Shown here one piece after another: positions 17,809 to 26,723 of a DNA stretch of 64,000 nucleotides (position 1 is its first letter; each line of letters begins with the position of its first letter). The stretch comes from Methylophilus sp. 13. GTDB lineage: Bacteria > Pseudomonadota > Gammaproteobacteria > Burkholderiales > Methylophilaceae. The position numbers and the translations under genes were made by a program. The DNA lies in assembly GCF_015354335.1 (NCBI RefSeq), contig NZ_JADKYR010000003.1, positions 248,001-312,000 on the forward strand, read 5' to 3'. The notes beneath the pieces are model-generated. The model searched no databases. It was not told the origin of the DNA and worked only from the letters and a program-made list of their open reading frames with translations.

Positions 17809-19077
17809 ATGAAAATTTTAGTGATTGGTTCTGGCGGTCGTGAGCACGCACTGGCCTGGAAAGCCGCACAAAACAAAGCAGTGAGCCGCGTTTATGTTGC
17901 TCCCGGTAATGCAGGCACCGCGACAAATCCTGACATGATCAATGTGCCGATAACCAAAATCGATGAGTTGGTAAAATTTGCCGAAGATGAGCAGATTGCG
18001 CTGACCATTGTCGGCCCGGAAGCCCCGTTATCGCAAGGCGTGGTCGATGCATTCCGCGCCGCTGACCTGAAGATTTTTGGCCCGACTAAAGCAGCGGCAC
18101 AATTGGAAAGCTCCAAGGATTTTGCCAAAGCATTTATGGTCCGCCACAACATCCCTACCGCCAAATACCAGACCTTCAGCGAGGTCGCACCAGCGCATGC
18201 CTACATTGATGCCAATGGCGCACCCATCGTCATTAAGGCGGACGGCCTGGCAGCGGGCAAAGGCGTGGTGGTTGCCATGACATTGGAAGAGGCCCACGCC
18301 GCAGTCGATGCGATGCTGGCTGACAATAAGCTCGGCGATGCCGGTGCACGCGTAGTCATTGAAGAGTTTTTGACTGGCGAAGAAGCCAGCTTTATGGTCA
18401 TGGTCGATGGCAAAAACATCTTGCCACTCGCCACCAGCCAGGACCACAAACGCCTGCTTGATGCCGACCAAGGCCCCAACACCGGCGGCATGGGCGCTTA
18501 CTCGCCTGCGCCAGTGGTGACGCCAGAGATCCACGCCAAAGCCATGCGCGAGATTATTGTGCCTACCGTTGAAGGCATGGCCAAAGATGGCATCCCGTAT
18601 ACCGGCTTTCTGTACGCCGGGTTGATGATTACACCGGCAGGCGATGTGAAAACACTGGAGTTCAATTGCCGCATGGGTGACCCCGAAACGCAGCCCATCA
18701 TGATGCGCCTGAAATCAGACCTGGTCGAACTGGCTGAACACGCAGTCAATGGCACGCTGGACCAGGCACAAGCAGAATGGGACAGACGTTTTGCCTTGGG
18801 TGTGGTGATGGCAAGCGCCAATTACCCGGATACCCCCAGATTGGGCGATGAAATTCATGGCTTGCCGAAAGACGTACAGGATGGTCATGTGTTCCACGCT
18901 GGCACCACCCTCAAGGACGGCAAGGTAGTCACCAGTGGCGGTCGCGTCTTGTGTGTGACGGCCTTGGGCGAAACGGTCAAGTTTGCGCAACAGCAAGCTT
19001 ATAAAGTACTGGAACAAATCCAGTTCGACGGTGCTCAGTACCGTAAAGATATCGGTTACCGCGCCATCAAAAACTAA
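17809..19077 (+). CDS. purD: Phosphoribosylamine-glycine ligase (GARS)
   Basis: ATP-grasp enzyme joining phosphoribosylamine and glycine, second step of purine synthesis. 422 residues, usual length. It begins with GSGGREHALAWK. The ATP-binding loop KADGLAAGKGVVVA, the EEFLTGEEASFM strand and the metal-binding FNCRMGDPETQ are all present. hemF starts 6 bp after the stop, so the two are very probably one transcript although their pathways differ. Confidence 0.98.
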   Translation: MKILVIGSGGREHALAWKAAQNKAVSRVYVAPGNAGTATNPDMINVPITKIDELVKFAEDEQIALTIVGPEAPLSQGVVDAFRAADLKIFGPTKAAAQLESSKDFAKAFMVRHNIPTAKYQTFSEVAPAHAYIDANGAPIVIKADGLAAGKGVVVAMTLEEAHAAVDAMLADNKLGDAGARVVIEEFLTGEEASFMVMVDGKNILPLATSQDHKRLLDADQGPNTGGMGAYSPAPVVTPEIHAKAMREIIVPTVEGMAKDGIPYTGFLYAGLMITPAGDVKTLEFNCRMGDPETQPIMMRLKSDLVELAEHAVNGTLDQAQAEWDRRFALGVVMASANYPDTPRLGDEIHGLPKDVQDGHVFHAGTTLKDGKVVTSGGRVLCVTALGETVKFAQQQAYKVLEQIQFDGAQYRKDIGYRAIKN

Positions 19078-19083
19078 GCTGTC

Positions 19084-19998
19084 ATGACAAACCAGATCCA
19101 ACCCCAGGCCGTCTTTGATTACCTGCAAGGCTTGCAGGCCCGTATTGTCGAAGCCATTGAACTCGTCGATGGCAAAACCTTTTTGCAGGATAGCTGGCAG
19201 CGCCCTGAAGGTGGGGGCGGGAACTCTTGCCTGCTCGAAGGCGGAAACGTGTTTGAGCGGGCTGGGGTTGGCTTTTCACATGTGCTCGGCAACAAGCTAC
19301 CGCCTGCGGCCAGCGTCGCACATCCCGAAGCAGCGGGCCGCCCCTGGGAGGCCATGGGCGTCTCCCTGGTGTTTCACCCGCATAACCCCTATGTGCCGAC
19401 CGTACACATGAATGTGCGTTTTTTTGTCGCGCGGGCGCAACAGGCGGGTGAAGAGGATATCTGGTGGTTTGGCGGCGGCATGGATCTGACGCCTTACTAT
19501 GGCTTTGAAGACGATTGCATCCACTTTCACCGCGTTAATAAAGAAGCGCTGGCTGCCTTTGGCGCCGATTATTACCCCAAATTCAAAAAAGACTGTGATG
19601 CTTACTTTTTCCTCAAGCATCGCAAGGAGCCGCGCGGAATCGGCGGTGTCTTTTTTGATGACTTTAGTGAATTGGGCTTTGAAAAAAGCTTTGCCTTGCA
19701 ACGTGCAGTGGGTGATGCCTTTATCAACGCCTACTTGCCTATTGTGCAACGGCGTAAAGAGACGCCTTATGGCGAACGCGAACGCGATTTCCAGGCTTAT
19801 CGCAGAGGCCGTTATGTCGAGTTCAACCTGATTTTTGATCGCGGCACGATCTTTGGGTTACAGTCCAATGGCCGTACAGAGTCCATCTTGCTCTCTATGC
19901 CACCCATCGTTAAATGGCGCTATGACTGGAAACCTGAAGCCCGTAGCGCAGAGGCCAAACTGTATACTGACTTTTTGATTGAAAAGGACTGGGTTTAA
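19084..19998 (+). CDS. hemF: Oxygen-dependent coproporphyrinogen III oxidase
   Basis: Converts coproporphyrinogen III to protoporphyrinogen IX with O2 in haem synthesis, so it is useful only in aerobic growth. The 304 residues carry the family blocks [34 protein letters not shown] and GGVFFDDF, with the conserved His and Asp residues. It is tightly packed between purD (6 bp) and the M18 peptidase gene (1 bp after its stop), which suggests a purD-hemF-peptidase operon. Confidence 0.98.
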   Translation: MTNQIQPQAVFDYLQGLQARIVEAIELVDGKTFLQDSWQRPEGGGGNSCLLEGGNVFERAGVGFSHVLGNKLPPAASVAHPEAAGRPWEAMGVSLVFHPHNPYVPTVHMNVRFFVARAQQAGEEDIWWFGGGMDLTPYYGFEDDCIHFHRVNKEALAAFGADYYPKFKKDCDAYFFLKHRKEPRGIGGVFFDDFSELGFEKSFALQRAVGDAFINAYLPIVQRRKETPYGERERDFQAYRRGRYVEFNLIFDRGTIFGLQSNGRTESILLSMPPIVKWRYDWKPEARSAEAKLYTDFLIEKDWV

Positions 19999-19999
19999 T

Positions 20000-21304
20000 A
20001 TGCAAGTTTCAGTAGAAGCCAGACAACACGCGCAAGCCCTGCTGGATTTTATTGATCAAAGCCCCAGCCCTTGGCACGCGGTAGACACGGTCGCAAGCCG
20101 ACTCAAGGCGCATGGCTTTAAAAACCTGCGTGAAAACGAACCTTGGCAATTCAAGGCAGGGGGTAAATATTTCGTAGTGCGTGATGGCGGCTCCATCATT
20201 GCCTTTGTACTTGGTCAACAAGCCCTTGCCGACAGCGGTCTGCGCATTGTCGGCGCGCATACCGACTCACCCGGCCTGCGCCTGAAACCGCATGCAGCTT
20301 ACAGCACAGAAGGTCTGGCGCAACTAGGGGTAGAAGTCTATGGCGGCCCCATTCTGGCGACTTTTACCGACCGCGACTTGAGTCTGGCCGGTCGTGTGGT
20401 GCTCCGCACCCCTGAGGGCCTGCAAACGCGCCTGGTCAAATTGGAGCAGCCGATGGCGCGCCTGCCCAATCTGGCCATACACATGAACCGCGAAGTGAAT
20501 GAAAAAGGCCTGGTACTCAACAAGCAAACCGGTCTGCCCCTGATTTTTGGTCACGCAGCCAACAGCACCGAAGCCAAACAATTGCTGATTGATACACTCG
20601 CCGGCAAACTGGCCGTGCCCGCAGACGTCATTGCTGGCTGGGATCTCACTTTTTATGACACCCAGCGCGGCAGTTTCTGGGGCATGGAACAAGAATTTAT
20701 TGCCAACAGCCAACTGGACAACCTGGCCTCGTGCCATGCCGCGTTGGAAGCCCTGTTAGGCACCGAAACGCCGCAGGCGACCTCTATTTGTGCACTGTTT
20801 GACCACGAAGAGGTGGGCTCTGAAAGCGCCACGGGGGCGGGTGGCAGTTTTTTGCTGGATGTGATTGAGCGAATTTGTCATAGCACTCATCTCACGCCAG
20901 AAGACAAGCTGCGCAGCTTTGCCAACAGTTTTTTTATCAGTGCCGATATGGCGCATGCCTTTCACCCCAATCATGCCGGCAGCTATGAACCGTGTCACCA
21001 TGTGCAAGTCAACCAGGGCCCGGTCATTAAAACCAACGCCAACCAGCGCTACAGCACCAATGCCGTCACGGCTGCGCGCTTTATCCACTTGTGCGAACAA
21101 GCGGAGGTCCCCTATCAACAATATGCGCACCGCACCGATTTAGGCTGCGGCAGCACCATAGGGCCCATCATGGCAGCGCAATTAGGCATCGCCACCGTCG
21201 ATGTCGGTAACCCGATGTGGGCCATGCACAGCCTGCGCGAAAGTGCGGGTGTGCTCGATCATGGCTACATGATTGCCACACTCAGCCGGCATTACGCCAG
21301 CTAA
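20000..21304 (+). CDS. M18-family aminopeptidase (DAP2/ApeB type)
   Basis: Cytosolic dinuclear zinc aminopeptidase of 434 residues. Metal and catalytic motifs are GAHTDSPGLRLK, DHEEVGSESATGAG and the C-terminal HAFHPNH and RTDLGCGSTIGP blocks. Family members prefer acidic or neutral N-terminal residues, but specificity is not readable here. ATG 20000 is chosen over the in-frame TTG 19979, which would lie inside hemF. Confidence 0.94.
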   Translation: MQVSVEARQHAQALLDFIDQSPSPWHAVDTVASRLKAHGFKNLRENEPWQFKAGGKYFVVRDGGSIIAFVLGQQALADSGLRIVGAHTDSPGLRLKPHAAYSTEGLAQLGVEVYGGPILATFTDRDLSLAGRVVLRTPEGLQTRLVKLEQPMARLPNLAIHMNREVNEKGLVLNKQTGLPLIFGHAANSTEAKQLLIDTLAGKLAVPADVIAGWDLTFYDTQRGSFWGMEQEFIANSQLDNLASCHAALEALLGTETPQATSICALFDHEEVGSESATGAGGSFLLDVIERICHSTHLTPEDKLRSFANSFFISADMAHAFHPNHAGSYEPCHHVQVNQGPVIKTNANQRYSTNAVTAARFIHLCEQAEVPYQQYAHRTDLGCGSTIGPIMAAQLGIATVDVGNPMWAMHSLRESAGVLDHGYMIATLSRHYAS

Positions 21305-21372
21305 TCCATCAGCAGCATTGACGCTGGTACAACGATTGCTTTACCCTAGGCAGACATGGGGAGAATCAATCA

Positions 21373-22767
21373 ATGCTAGAACAATTATTGCGCAAAAAAC
21401 CTATCCAACCACATGCGCATACCGGCCTGAAAAAATGTTTAACCGCCTTTGACCTGGCCTTGCTAGGCATCGGTGGCGCCATCGGTACCGGCATTTTTGT
21501 CCTGACCGGCATCGCGGCCGCGACCCAATCCGGCCCCGCCGTCGTCCTTTCATTTATTATTGCGGCCATCGCTGCAGGATTTGCGGCGTTATCTTATGCC
21601 GAACTCTCGTCTTCAATTGGCGGCTCTGGCAGCGCCTATGGTTACAGCTATGTCGCGTTTGGCGAGTTTGCTGCATGGATGATGGGCTGGATGCTATTAC
21701 TGGAGTATGGCGTTGGCGCTGCAGCGGTTGCCAATGGCTGGGCAGGTTACTTTGTAAACACCTTGAGCAACCTAGGTCTGCATTTGCCAGCGCACTTGAC
21801 CAAGGCACCGGTGTTAGGCGGCACCATCAACCTGCCAGCCTTTGCCATTATCTGGGTGTTGACCCTGTTACTCATGGTCGGCGTTAAGGAAAGTGCGCGA
21901 GCCAATAACCTGATGGTGATTATCAAACTGTCCACGATTGCGATTTTTCTCGCCCTGTCCGTGGGTCATATTCACACCGAAAACTGGCTGCCATTTATGC
22001 CGTTTGGCTGGTTTGAAACGCTGGACAACGGCAAAAATATTGGCGTACTGGCTGGCGCCTCGCTGGTCTTTTTTGCCTATTTTGGCTTTGATGCTGTGTC
22101 AACCGCGGCTGAAGAATGCAAACTGCCACAACGCGACTTACCGATTGGGCTGATCGCTTCACTGGCATTTTGCACCATTATTTATATCATCGTCTCTGGC
22201 ACGCTGACCGGTGTGATTCCTTATCACGAGCTGAATACCTCGTCACCCGTGGCTTATGCATTGACCAAACTGGGTTATACCTGGTCATCCACACTAGTGG
22301 CGACTGGCGTGCTGGCTGGCTTGATTACTGTGCTGCTGGTGCTGCTCTACGGCCTGACACGTATTTTATTTGCCATGAGCCGCGACGGCCTGATTTCCCC
22401 GGTATTTTCAGCAGTGAATCCTGACCGCCAAACACCGAGTAAAATTATCTTGCTTTGCGGAACGGTGGTTTCCATCGTAGCCGGTTTTATCCCGCTCGGC
22501 GAATTGGCAGAAACGGTCAATATCGGGACGCTGGCCAGTTTCATTATGGTCTGCATTGGCGTGATCCGCTTGCGTCAGACCCATCCAGACTTACCGCGGC
22601 CGTTCAAAAATCCTTTTAATCCGCTGATCCCACTTGGCGGCGTCATCACCTGCGGTGCGCTAATGTCGTTTTTACCCGCCTCAACCTGGCATCGCTTTGG
22701 CTTGTGGGCAGTGGTGGGCGTGGTGTTCTATTTTGTTTACTCACTCAGACACAGCCGCTTGCGCTAA
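21373..22767 (+). CDS. APC-superfamily amino-acid permease (CAT/YhdG type)
   Basis: A 464-residue inner-membrane transporter with about 12 helices. The first helix carries the substrate-binding GIGGAIGTGIFVLTG, and the sixth has FFAYFGFDAVSTAAEE, both typical of the cationic amino-acid transporter subgroup. The exact substrate is unknown. A GGGGAGAA precedes the start. The gene ends 26 bp before a strong bidirectional terminator. Confidence 0.93.
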   Translation: MLEQLLRKKPIQPHAHTGLKKCLTAFDLALLGIGGAIGTGIFVLTGIAAATQSGPAVVLSFIIAAIAAGFAALSYAELSSSIGGSGSAYGYSYVAFGEFAAWMMGWMLLLEYGVGAAAVANGWAGYFVNTLSNLGLHLPAHLTKAPVLGGTINLPAFAIIWVLTLLLMVGVKESARANNLMVIIKLSTIAIFLALSVGHIHTENWLPFMPFGWFETLDNGKNIGVLAGASLVFFAYFGFDAVSTAAEECKLPQRDLPIGLIASLAFCTIIYIIVSGTLTGVIPYHELNTSSPVAYALTKLGYTWSSTLVATGVLAGLITVLLVLLYGLTRILFAMSRDGLISPVFSAVNPDRQTPSKIILLCGTVVSIVAGFIPLGELAETVNIGTLASFIMVCIGVIRLRQTHPDLPRPFKNPFNPLIPLGGVITCGALMSFLPASTWHRFGLWAVVGVVFYFVYSLRHSRLR

Positions 22768-22793
22768 CAATTTAGCCCGCGCGAGCAGCAATA

Positions 22794-22822
22794 AAAAAGC
22801 CGACGATTGAGTCGGCTTTTTT
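22794..22822. terminator. Bidirectional terminator between permease and cytochrome c genes
   Basis: AAAAAAGCCGAC, a 5-nt loop and GTCGGCTTTTTT form a perfect hairpin with an A-run before and a T-run after. It can therefore stop transcription of the convergent genes from both sides. Confidence 0.92.
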
Positions 22823-22842
22823 GATTCACAGCAACGCTGGAA

Positions 22843-23166
22843 TTACAGAGACAATACCCATTCAACAATGGTTTTGATGTCTTCGTCTTTCACTTGTGGG
22901 CTGTTTGCTGGCATTGGAATATTGCCCCAAACACCGCTACCACCCGCTTTAACTTTAGCGATCAATTTAGCTTCAGCACCTTTGTCGCCTTTGTATTTAG
23001 CAGCAACATCTTTGTAAGCTGGGCCCAATACTTTAGCATCCACACTGTGGCAAGCCAAACAGCCGCTTTTTTGTGCCAATGCTTTAGCAGCGGCAGCGTC
23101 AACAGCGTGAGCAGAACCTGCCATCAACATGGTCGCTGCTGCGATTGCGGATAATAAAACTTTCAT
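22843..23166 (-). CDS. Periplasmic class I c-type cytochrome (c551/c552-like)
   Basis: A 107-residue precursor with a cleavable signal peptide (cut probably after GSAHA) and an 84-odd residue mature domain. CLACH binds haem covalently, and the Met of GNIPMPANSP is the likely distal ligand. The size and the AAKYKG and IVEWVLSL blocks match monohaem electron carriers that feed terminal oxidases or take electrons from periplasmic dehydrogenases. AAGGAGAT precedes the start. It stands alone; partners cannot be named from this window. Confidence 0.95.
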   Translation of the reverse strand: MKVLLSAIAAATMLMAGSAHAVDAAAAKALAQKSGCLACHSVDAKVLGPAYKDVAAKYKGDKGAEAKLIAKVKAGGSGVWGNIPMPANSPQVKDEDIKTIVEWVLSL

Positions 23167-23350
23167 GCGATCTCCTTGAATATCCTCTAAATAAATAGAA
23201 CCCCGAAATGCAATTTTCGTGCATGTGGCATCTTACCTGACCAGCCAAAATCTACAATAGTAAAACCGCTAAAATACGAGGCCGTATTGATAATTTGAAC
23301 CAGTTTGGCGTTTTGCCAACACCCTAAAAACGCACGTGAAACAAGATGGT

Positions 23351-23362
23351 TGACACGTGTCA
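23351..23362. repeat. 12-bp perfect palindrome TGACACGTGTCA
   Basis: Palindrome 8 bp beyond the stop of the mutarotase gene, in the 204-bp gap before the cytochrome c gene. It could be a regulator site or chance. The rest of that gap shows nothing clear apart from the cytochrome gene's ribosome-binding site and a possible weak promoter. Confidence 0.4.
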
Positions 23363-23370
23363 CAACAAGG

Positions 23371-24306
23371 TTACAGGGTCTCGATCGAATACTCGGCGCT
23401 CAGGACATGTTTGCGGCCAGGATTAATCACCACCATATTATCCAGCGCGTTGGTTGTTTCCACACAAATGGTCTTGCGCCACTCTTCGCCCACGCCCATA
23501 TCGCCCATGGTCGCAGCCTTATCGGCACCAGGATTCCAGACAACCGTGGTATCACTGCCGGATTTGGACACATGGATGATGCGATTATAGCCGCTGTCAT
23601 GGATAGAACAATCAGAGCTGTGATCGACATAAACACGGTCATATTCGTGGCCGTCAAAGCTCAATGGGTTGTGCTCGACGTTGCGCTCGTATTTGAGTAG
23701 CTTATCCAGATAAACCAAATCTTGCATGCCGGTAATTTTGATATTGGATAAATCACTGACATTAAAATAGGTGTGAAAGGCTTCACTAATCACAAATGGA
23801 TGCTCAGCCAGATTGGTGGTCGCCAGATCAATCCGCAAGCGGCGGCCAATAGTAATGGTCAGCGTCAGCTCATAAGGATAGGACAACTGACGTTGTGCTT
23901 CTGGCGTTTGCTGCATTTCGAGAATGATGCGGGTGGCACCGGTTGGCGTCGCGTCAATATCCATGACTCGCCAGGGAATCACGCGCGCAAAGCCATGCGG
24001 ACACAAAGTGCTGTCGGTAGGGTGCGCGCCAAACCACGGCCAGCAAATGGGGACGCCACCGCGGATAGAACGCCCTTTGACATAACGCGCATTGCTGGAC
24101 AACCATAAAACCGGGTGTGAAAGGAACTTGGGTTGCCAGTGCATGACATGTGCGCCCTGCAAGGCAATCTTGCCGGTCGCCAGCGGATTATCAATTTCGA
24201 GATATTGCAGACCGTTTTCGTCTTGCCATTGATTGACATGCGCATGCAACTTCATGCGCTTGGTCATTTCCATGCTTTTGGCGAGGATGCTACATTCGTC
24301 GTTCAT
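23371..24306 (-). CDS. D-hexose-6-phosphate mutarotase (YeaD-like)
   Basis: Aldose-1-epimerase-fold enzyme interconverting alpha and beta anomers of hexose 6-phosphates. 311 residues. The YeaD blocks RSIRGGVPICWPWFG, CPHGFAR with the catalytic His, and TTVVWNPG are present. It overlaps the ilvD stop by one base (TAATG), so it should be translated from the ilvD transcript. No metabolic link to branched-chain synthesis is obvious. Confidence 0.92.
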   Translation of the reverse strand: MNDECSILAKSMEMTKRMKLHAHVNQWQDENGLQYLEIDNPLATGKIALQGAHVMHWQPKFLSHPVLWLSSNARYVKGRSIRGGVPICWPWFGAHPTDSTLCPHGFARVIPWRVMDIDATPTGATRIILEMQQTPEAQRQLSYPYELTLTITIGRRLRIDLATTNLAEHPFVISEAFHTYFNVSDLSNIKITGMQDLVYLDKLLKYERNVEHNPLSFDGHEYDRVYVDHSSDCSIHDSGYNRIIHVSKSGSDTTVVWNPGADKAATMGDMGVGEEWRKTICVETTNALDNMVVINPGRKHVLSAEYSIETL

Positions 24307-26162
24307 TATCTTCCCCTTTCGATCTGGGTCACATCACGCACGGCGCCTTTGGCGGCACTGGTGCTCATGGCGGCATAAGCGCGCAAGGCAGGTGAGACCA
24401 GACGCTCACGGTTCAGCGGTTTCCATGCCTGGGCGCCTTTGGCCTCCATATTGGCTCGGCGGTGCGCCATTTCTTCATCAGTCACCGCCAGGTGTATGGT
24501 GCGATTCGGAATATCAATTTCTATGGTGTCGCCTTCCTGCACTAGGCCGATCGCACCGCCTTCAGCAGCTTCTGGCGAGGCATGCCCAATACTCAGGCCG
24601 GATGTACCACCTGAGAAACGGCCATCAGTCAGCAAGGCACAAGCTTTACCCAACCCTTTGGATTTGAGGTACGAGGTCGGATAAAGCATTTCTTGCATGC
24701 CCGGCCCGCCACGCGGCCCTTCATAGCGAATCACCACGACATCCCCGGCCACAATCTTGTCGTTGAGAATGGCTTCCACGGCAGAGTCCTGGCTTTCAAA
24801 TACACGGGCGCGCCCGGTGAATTTAAGAATACTGTCATCCACGCCTGCTGTTTTCACGATACAGCCATCTTGCGCAATATTGCCATAGAGCACGGCCAGC
24901 CCTCCATCCAGCGAGTAGGCATGCGCCTTGTCGCGGATACAGCCATTTTCACGGTCATTATCCAGCTCTGGCCACAGCATGCTCTGGCTAAACGCGATGG
25001 TGGTTGAAATGCCACCAGGCGCAGCACGATAAAACTTTTTCACGTCCTCATCCTGCGTGGTCATAATGTCCCATTTGGCCAGTGCTTCGCCCATGGTTGC
25101 ACTATGAACGGTTGGCACGCCCGTATGGATGACACCGGCACGATTCAGTTCGGCCAGGATGCCCATCACGCCACCGGCACGATGCACATCTTCCATGTGA
25201 TATTTGCTGGTTGCAGGTGCCACTTTGGAAACGCACGGTACCTGACGTGAGATGCGGTCGATGTCTTTCATGGTGAAATCGACACCGGCTTCATGCGCAG
25301 CCGCCAGCAAATGCAAGACGGTATTGGTAGAGCCGCCCATGGCCACATCCAGACTCATGGCGTTCTCAAACGCTTGCATGGTCGCGATATTGCGTGGCAA
25401 CACACTGTAATCATCCTGCTCGTAGTGGCGTTTTGCCAGCTCAACAATCAGTCGACCCGCTTGCAGGAACAACTGCTTGCGCGCAGCATGGGTGGCGAGT
25501 GTAGAACCATTGCCTGGCAAACTTAAACCCAAGGCTTCAGTCAGACAGTTCATCGAGTTGGCGGTAAACATGCCCGAACAGGAACCGCAGGTTGGGCACG
25601 CAGAACGTTCTACCTCTGCCACCTCTTCATCACTGACATGACTATCCGCGGCTTCGACCATGGCATCGACCAAATCCAGCTTGCGTATCTGGCCTTGCCA
25701 GTTCACTTTACCGGCTTCCATAGGGCCACCAGATACAAATACGACAGGGATATTCAAGCGTAATGCCGCCATCAACATGCCCGGCGTGATCTTGTCACAG
25801 TTGGAGATACACACCAGCGCATCCGCACAGTGCGCATTCACCATATACTCAACACTGTCAGCAATCAAATCACGGCTAGGCAGGCTGTAGAGCATGCCTC
25901 CATGCCCCATGGCGATACCGTCATCGACAGCAATTGTGTTAAATTCTTTGGCTACGCCACCCGCTTTTTCAATTTCACGGGCAACCAGTTGACCTAGATC
26001 TTTTAAATGCACATGGCCAGGAACAAACTGCGTAAACGAGTTAGCCACCGCGATAATCGGTTTGGAAAAATCTTCATCTTTCATACCAGTGGCACGCCAC
26101 AAGGCGCGGGCACCAGCCATGTTACGACCTTGAGTAGTCGTGTGAGAACGGTATTTAGGCAT
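24306..26162 (-). CDS. ilvD: Dihydroxy-acid dehydratase
   Basis: Iron-sulfur enzyme of isoleucine/valine synthesis, dehydrating 2,3-dihydroxy acids to 2-keto acids. 618 residues from ATG 26162 ([20 protein letters not shown]), which matches homologues better than GTG 26171. Cluster cysteines are in [12 protein letters not shown] and [18 protein letters not shown], and [20 protein letters not shown] is near the C-terminus. The upstream region carries the CAGTTAAAATA motif and a short palindrome. No attenuator peptide is seen. Confidence 0.98.
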   Translation of the reverse strand: MPKYRSHTTTQGRNMAGARALWRATGMKDEDFSKPIIAVANSFTQFVPGHVHLKDLGQLVAREIEKAGGVAKEFNTIAVDDGIAMGHGGMLYSLPSRDLIADSVEYMVNAHCADALVCISNCDKITPGMLMAALRLNIPVVFVSGGPMEAGKVNWQGQIRKLDLVDAMVEAADSHVSDEEVAEVERSACPTCGSCSGMFTANSMNCLTEALGLSLPGNGSTLATHAARKQLFLQAGRLIVELAKRHYEQDDYSVLPRNIATMQAFENAMSLDVAMGGSTNTVLHLLAAAHEAGVDFTMKDIDRISRQVPCVSKVAPATSKYHMEDVHRAGGVMGILAELNRAGVIHTGVPTVHSATMGEALAKWDIMTTQDEDVKKFYRAAPGGISTTIAFSQSMLWPELDNDRENGCIRDKAHAYSLDGGLAVLYGNIAQDGCIVKTAGVDDSILKFTGRARVFESQDSAVEAILNDKIVAGDVVVIRYEGPRGGPGMQEMLYPTSYLKSKGLGKACALLTDGRFSGGTSGLSIGHASPEAAEGGAIGLVQEGDTIEIDIPNRTIHLAVTDEEMAHRRANMEAKGAQAWKPLNRERLVSPALRAYAAMSTSAAKGAVRDVTQIERGR

Positions 26163-26181
26163 GGGAAACACTAGGATTGAC

Positions 26182-26202
26182 GTTAAAATCCTATTTTAAC
26201 TG
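26182..26202 (-). promoter_or_regulatory. Palindrome and candidate -10 upstream of ilvD
   Basis: GTTAAAAT and ATTTTAAC (26182-26200) form an 8-bp inverted repeat with a 3-bp spacer. On the minus strand this holds CAGTTAAAATA, ending 29 bp before the ATG. Its TAAAAT could be the -10. The palindrome could be an operator or result from two overlapping TAAAAT boxes. Confidence 0.45.
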
Positions 26203-26265
26203 AATCCGTAGCCGCATGTGCGGCTGAAACAGCTTTGTTACATTCGCGGCGCGCGATAAAAAATG

Positions 26266-26550
26266 CTAAGGTCGGTATTGCTTGTGTTGATAGGACGAGC
26301 AATGCCGACTCACCGCCGGGCTGCGTAGCGCCTGGTGCTTGGTATGTTGGCCACGCGTACGTTTACGCCAGGCAATAAATGCAGCCGAACTTAGTTGCTG
26401 CCGCATGAGGATAATCACGTCTGCCTGCCTGAGCCCAAACTGGCTGGCAATTGCCTCAAACGGCGTACGATCCTCCCATGCCATCTCAATAATGCGCGAA
26501 ATATCCCCTGGATCCATTTCAGCTAGCAACACCGTTTGACGCCTGTCCAT
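26266..26550 (-). CDS. DUF2805 / TIGR03643 family small protein
   Basis: A 94-residue protein of unknown function. The core IIEMAWEDRTPFEAIASQFGLRQADVIILMRQ looks like a helix-turn-helix, followed by a Ser/Arg-rich WRKRTRGQHTKH region. ATG 26550 is preferred because AGGA lies about 10 bases upstream; ATG 26565 has no ribosome-binding site. It overlaps the end of the ybdD-like gene by 28 bp and is the third gene of a cstA cluster. Confidence 0.82.
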   Translation of the reverse strand: MDRRQTVLLAEMDPGDISRIIEMAWEDRTPFEAIASQFGLRQADVIILMRQQLSSAAFIAWRKRTRGQHTKHQALRSPAVSRHCSSYQHKQYRP

Positions 26551-26711
26551 TTCTGATCCTGCCATTGTTTGAAAAATGCTGCCCGCCCTAGCAGAGGCGG
26601 CGCATCAGGCAAATGCGCATGATGCTCGGCATAATGTGCCAGATAGCGTTCATAGGCATCATCGCCAGAAAGCTGTCTGACACGCTGCCATATTTGCTTG
26701 AGCAATCGCAT
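26523..26711 (-). CDS. YbdD/YjiX family protein
   Basis: A 62-residue cytosolic protein with the family block SGDDAYERYLAHYAEHH. Genes of this family nearly always follow cstA-type transporter genes, as here (12-bp gap), and the product is thought to help the transporter, but its mechanism is unknown. The C-terminal end is slightly unusual in finishing with two cysteines. Confidence 0.88.
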   Translation of the reverse strand: MRLLKQIWQRVRQLSGDDAYERYLAHYAEHHAHLPDAPPLLGRAAFFKQWQDQKWTGVKRCC

Positions 26712-26723
26712 GATGTTCCTCCT

